Source: Lentisphaerota bacterium (GTDB lineage: Bacteria > Verrucomicrobiota > Kiritimatiellia > RFP12 > JAAYLN01). Taken from it: a DNA stretch of 6,944 bases. Of the stretch, positions 6,533 through 6,944 are shown piece by piece. Each line of letters begins with the position of its first letter. Position 1 is the stretch's first letter. The position numbers and the translations under genes are program-made. The notes under the pieces were generated by a model. The model saw only the letters and a list, made by a program, of their open reading frames with translations, did no database searches and had not been told where the DNA came from. Where the stretch lies: assembly GCA_012514915.1 (NCBI GenBank), contig JAAYZJ010000480.1, forward strand, positions 1-6,944, written 5' to 3'.

Positions 6533-6944
6533 CATCGGGCCCGCTGTCGCGCGACGAGCGGCGGTCCGCGGCCCACATCGCCTGGCGCGCGACGCCCATC
6601 AGGATGCTGGCGTCGTCCTCGGTCAGCACGCCGCGCGAGAAGATGCGCTGGAACCCCTGCATCATGTGATCGGCCTTCCGGTCGTTCATGAAGCCGATCG
6701 CCAGCATCGCCGCGCGCCAGAGCTCCTGCAGGCGCAGCCGCTGGGTGGCGGCGACCGGCGCCGACTTCTCTTCGGGCGCTTCGAAGGCGCCGCCGGCCTG
6801 GAACAGCTCGTAGCAGCAGATCATGACCGCCTGCGCCAGGTTGATCGACGTGTAGGAGGTTCCCGTCGGGATGCGCACCAGATGGGTGCAGCGCGCGATT
6901 TCGTCGTTGGCCAGGCCGTTGTCCTCGCGGCCGAACACGAGGGC
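6513..6944 (-). CDS. trmJ: TrmJ-like tRNA 2'-O-methyltransferase (SPOUT), 5' part missing
   Basis: The frame is open from the right edge to a TGA at 6515-6513, giving 143 C-terminal residues; the start lies outside the window. The visible part begins inside the SPOUT domain with LVFGREDNGL and a following Cys (EIARC). About 20 residues later comes IPTGTSYTSINLAQAV. Both are the AdoMet-binding knot motifs of the TrmJ/TrmH superfamily, and the Ser-x-Asn-Leu-Ala version is most like TrmJ. About 90 residues of helical C-terminal extension follow, as in TrmJ, ending in a polar tail that is probably unstructured. TrmJ methylates the 2'-O of the nucleotide at position 32 in the tRNA anticodon loop, in the cytoplasm. 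A GTG at 6938-6936 is inside the conserved core and is not a real start. The gene converges on the acylation operon and overlaps its last gene by 20 nt. Its function suggests no link to the glycan genes. A TrmH-type paralogue with another RNA target cannot be fully excluded. Confidence 0.85.
   Translation of the reverse strand, partial: ALVFGREDNGLANDEIARCTHLVRIPTGTSYTSINLAQAVMICCYELFQAGGAFEAPEEKSAPVAATQRLRLQELWRAAMLAIGFMNDRKADHMMQGFQRIFSRGVLTEDDASILMGVARQAMWAADRRSSRDSGPDATREAP

Noticed and set aside
5468..6535. 355-codon minus-strand open frame opposite the SGNH gene
   Set aside because: Arg/Gly/Val/Glu-rich shadow translation; the plus strand has GDSF and HW motifs and follows the MBOAT as expected.
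1..6944. Search for tRNA, rRNA, CRISPR arrays, insertion sequences and attachment sites
   Set aside because: No cloverleaf-like stretch, spaced direct repeats, transposase motifs or terminal inverted repeats were seen by eye.

Overview
The window is GC-rich throughout and almost fully coding. It comes from a bacterium with a cell-envelope polysaccharide or glycan-modification locus. A predicted lipoprotein-like polysaccharide deacetylase and an AlgI/AlgJ-type O-acetylation pair suggest a Gram-negative (diderm) host. The sequence itself does not fix the phylum. None of the visible starts has a strong Shine-Dalgarno motif at normal spacing, which suits a lineage that relies little on that signal. 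A PVC-group or similar environmental bacterium is a guess only.

Layout. Positions 1-1713 (minus strand) hold most of a large multi-membrane-span GT-C glycosyltransferase (GT39/PMT_2/ArnT-like). Its 3' end lies beyond the left edge. A 96-bp divergent intergenic region (1714-1809) follows. From 1810 to 6532 (plus strand) there are four tightly packed genes: a GT2 glycosyltransferase fused to a GtrA-type membrane domain (1810-2958), a polysaccharide deacetylase (2951-3865), an MBOAT acyltransferase of the AlgI family (3862-5310) and an AlgJ/AlgX-like SGNH protein (5312-6532). Their junctions are an 8-nt overlap, a 4-nt ATGA overlap and a 1-nt gap, so they almost certainly form one translationally coupled operon. 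At the right edge, convergent and overlapping by 20 bp, is the C-terminal part of a TrmJ-like tRNA 2'-O-methyltransferase (6513-6944, minus strand), which is probably unrelated housekeeping.

How the genes may work together (inference). The GT2-GtrA fusion would charge a polyprenyl phosphate with a sugar on the cytoplasmic face and help flip it. The divergent GT-C enzyme belongs to a class that takes polyprenyl-phosphate sugars as donors on the outer face of the inner membrane. The MBOAT would pass acyl (probably acetyl) groups across the membrane to the SGNH protein, which would O-acylate the glycan, while the deacetylase would remove N- or O-acetyl groups. No polymerase, Wzx flippase or export protein is visible, so this looks like a glycan tailoring module rather than a whole synthesis locus. 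The most notable details are the GT2-GtrA/GT-C pairing, opposing acetylation and deacetylation enzymes in one operon, and an SGNH partner with Gly where AlgX/AlgJ have the Asp of their DxH motif.
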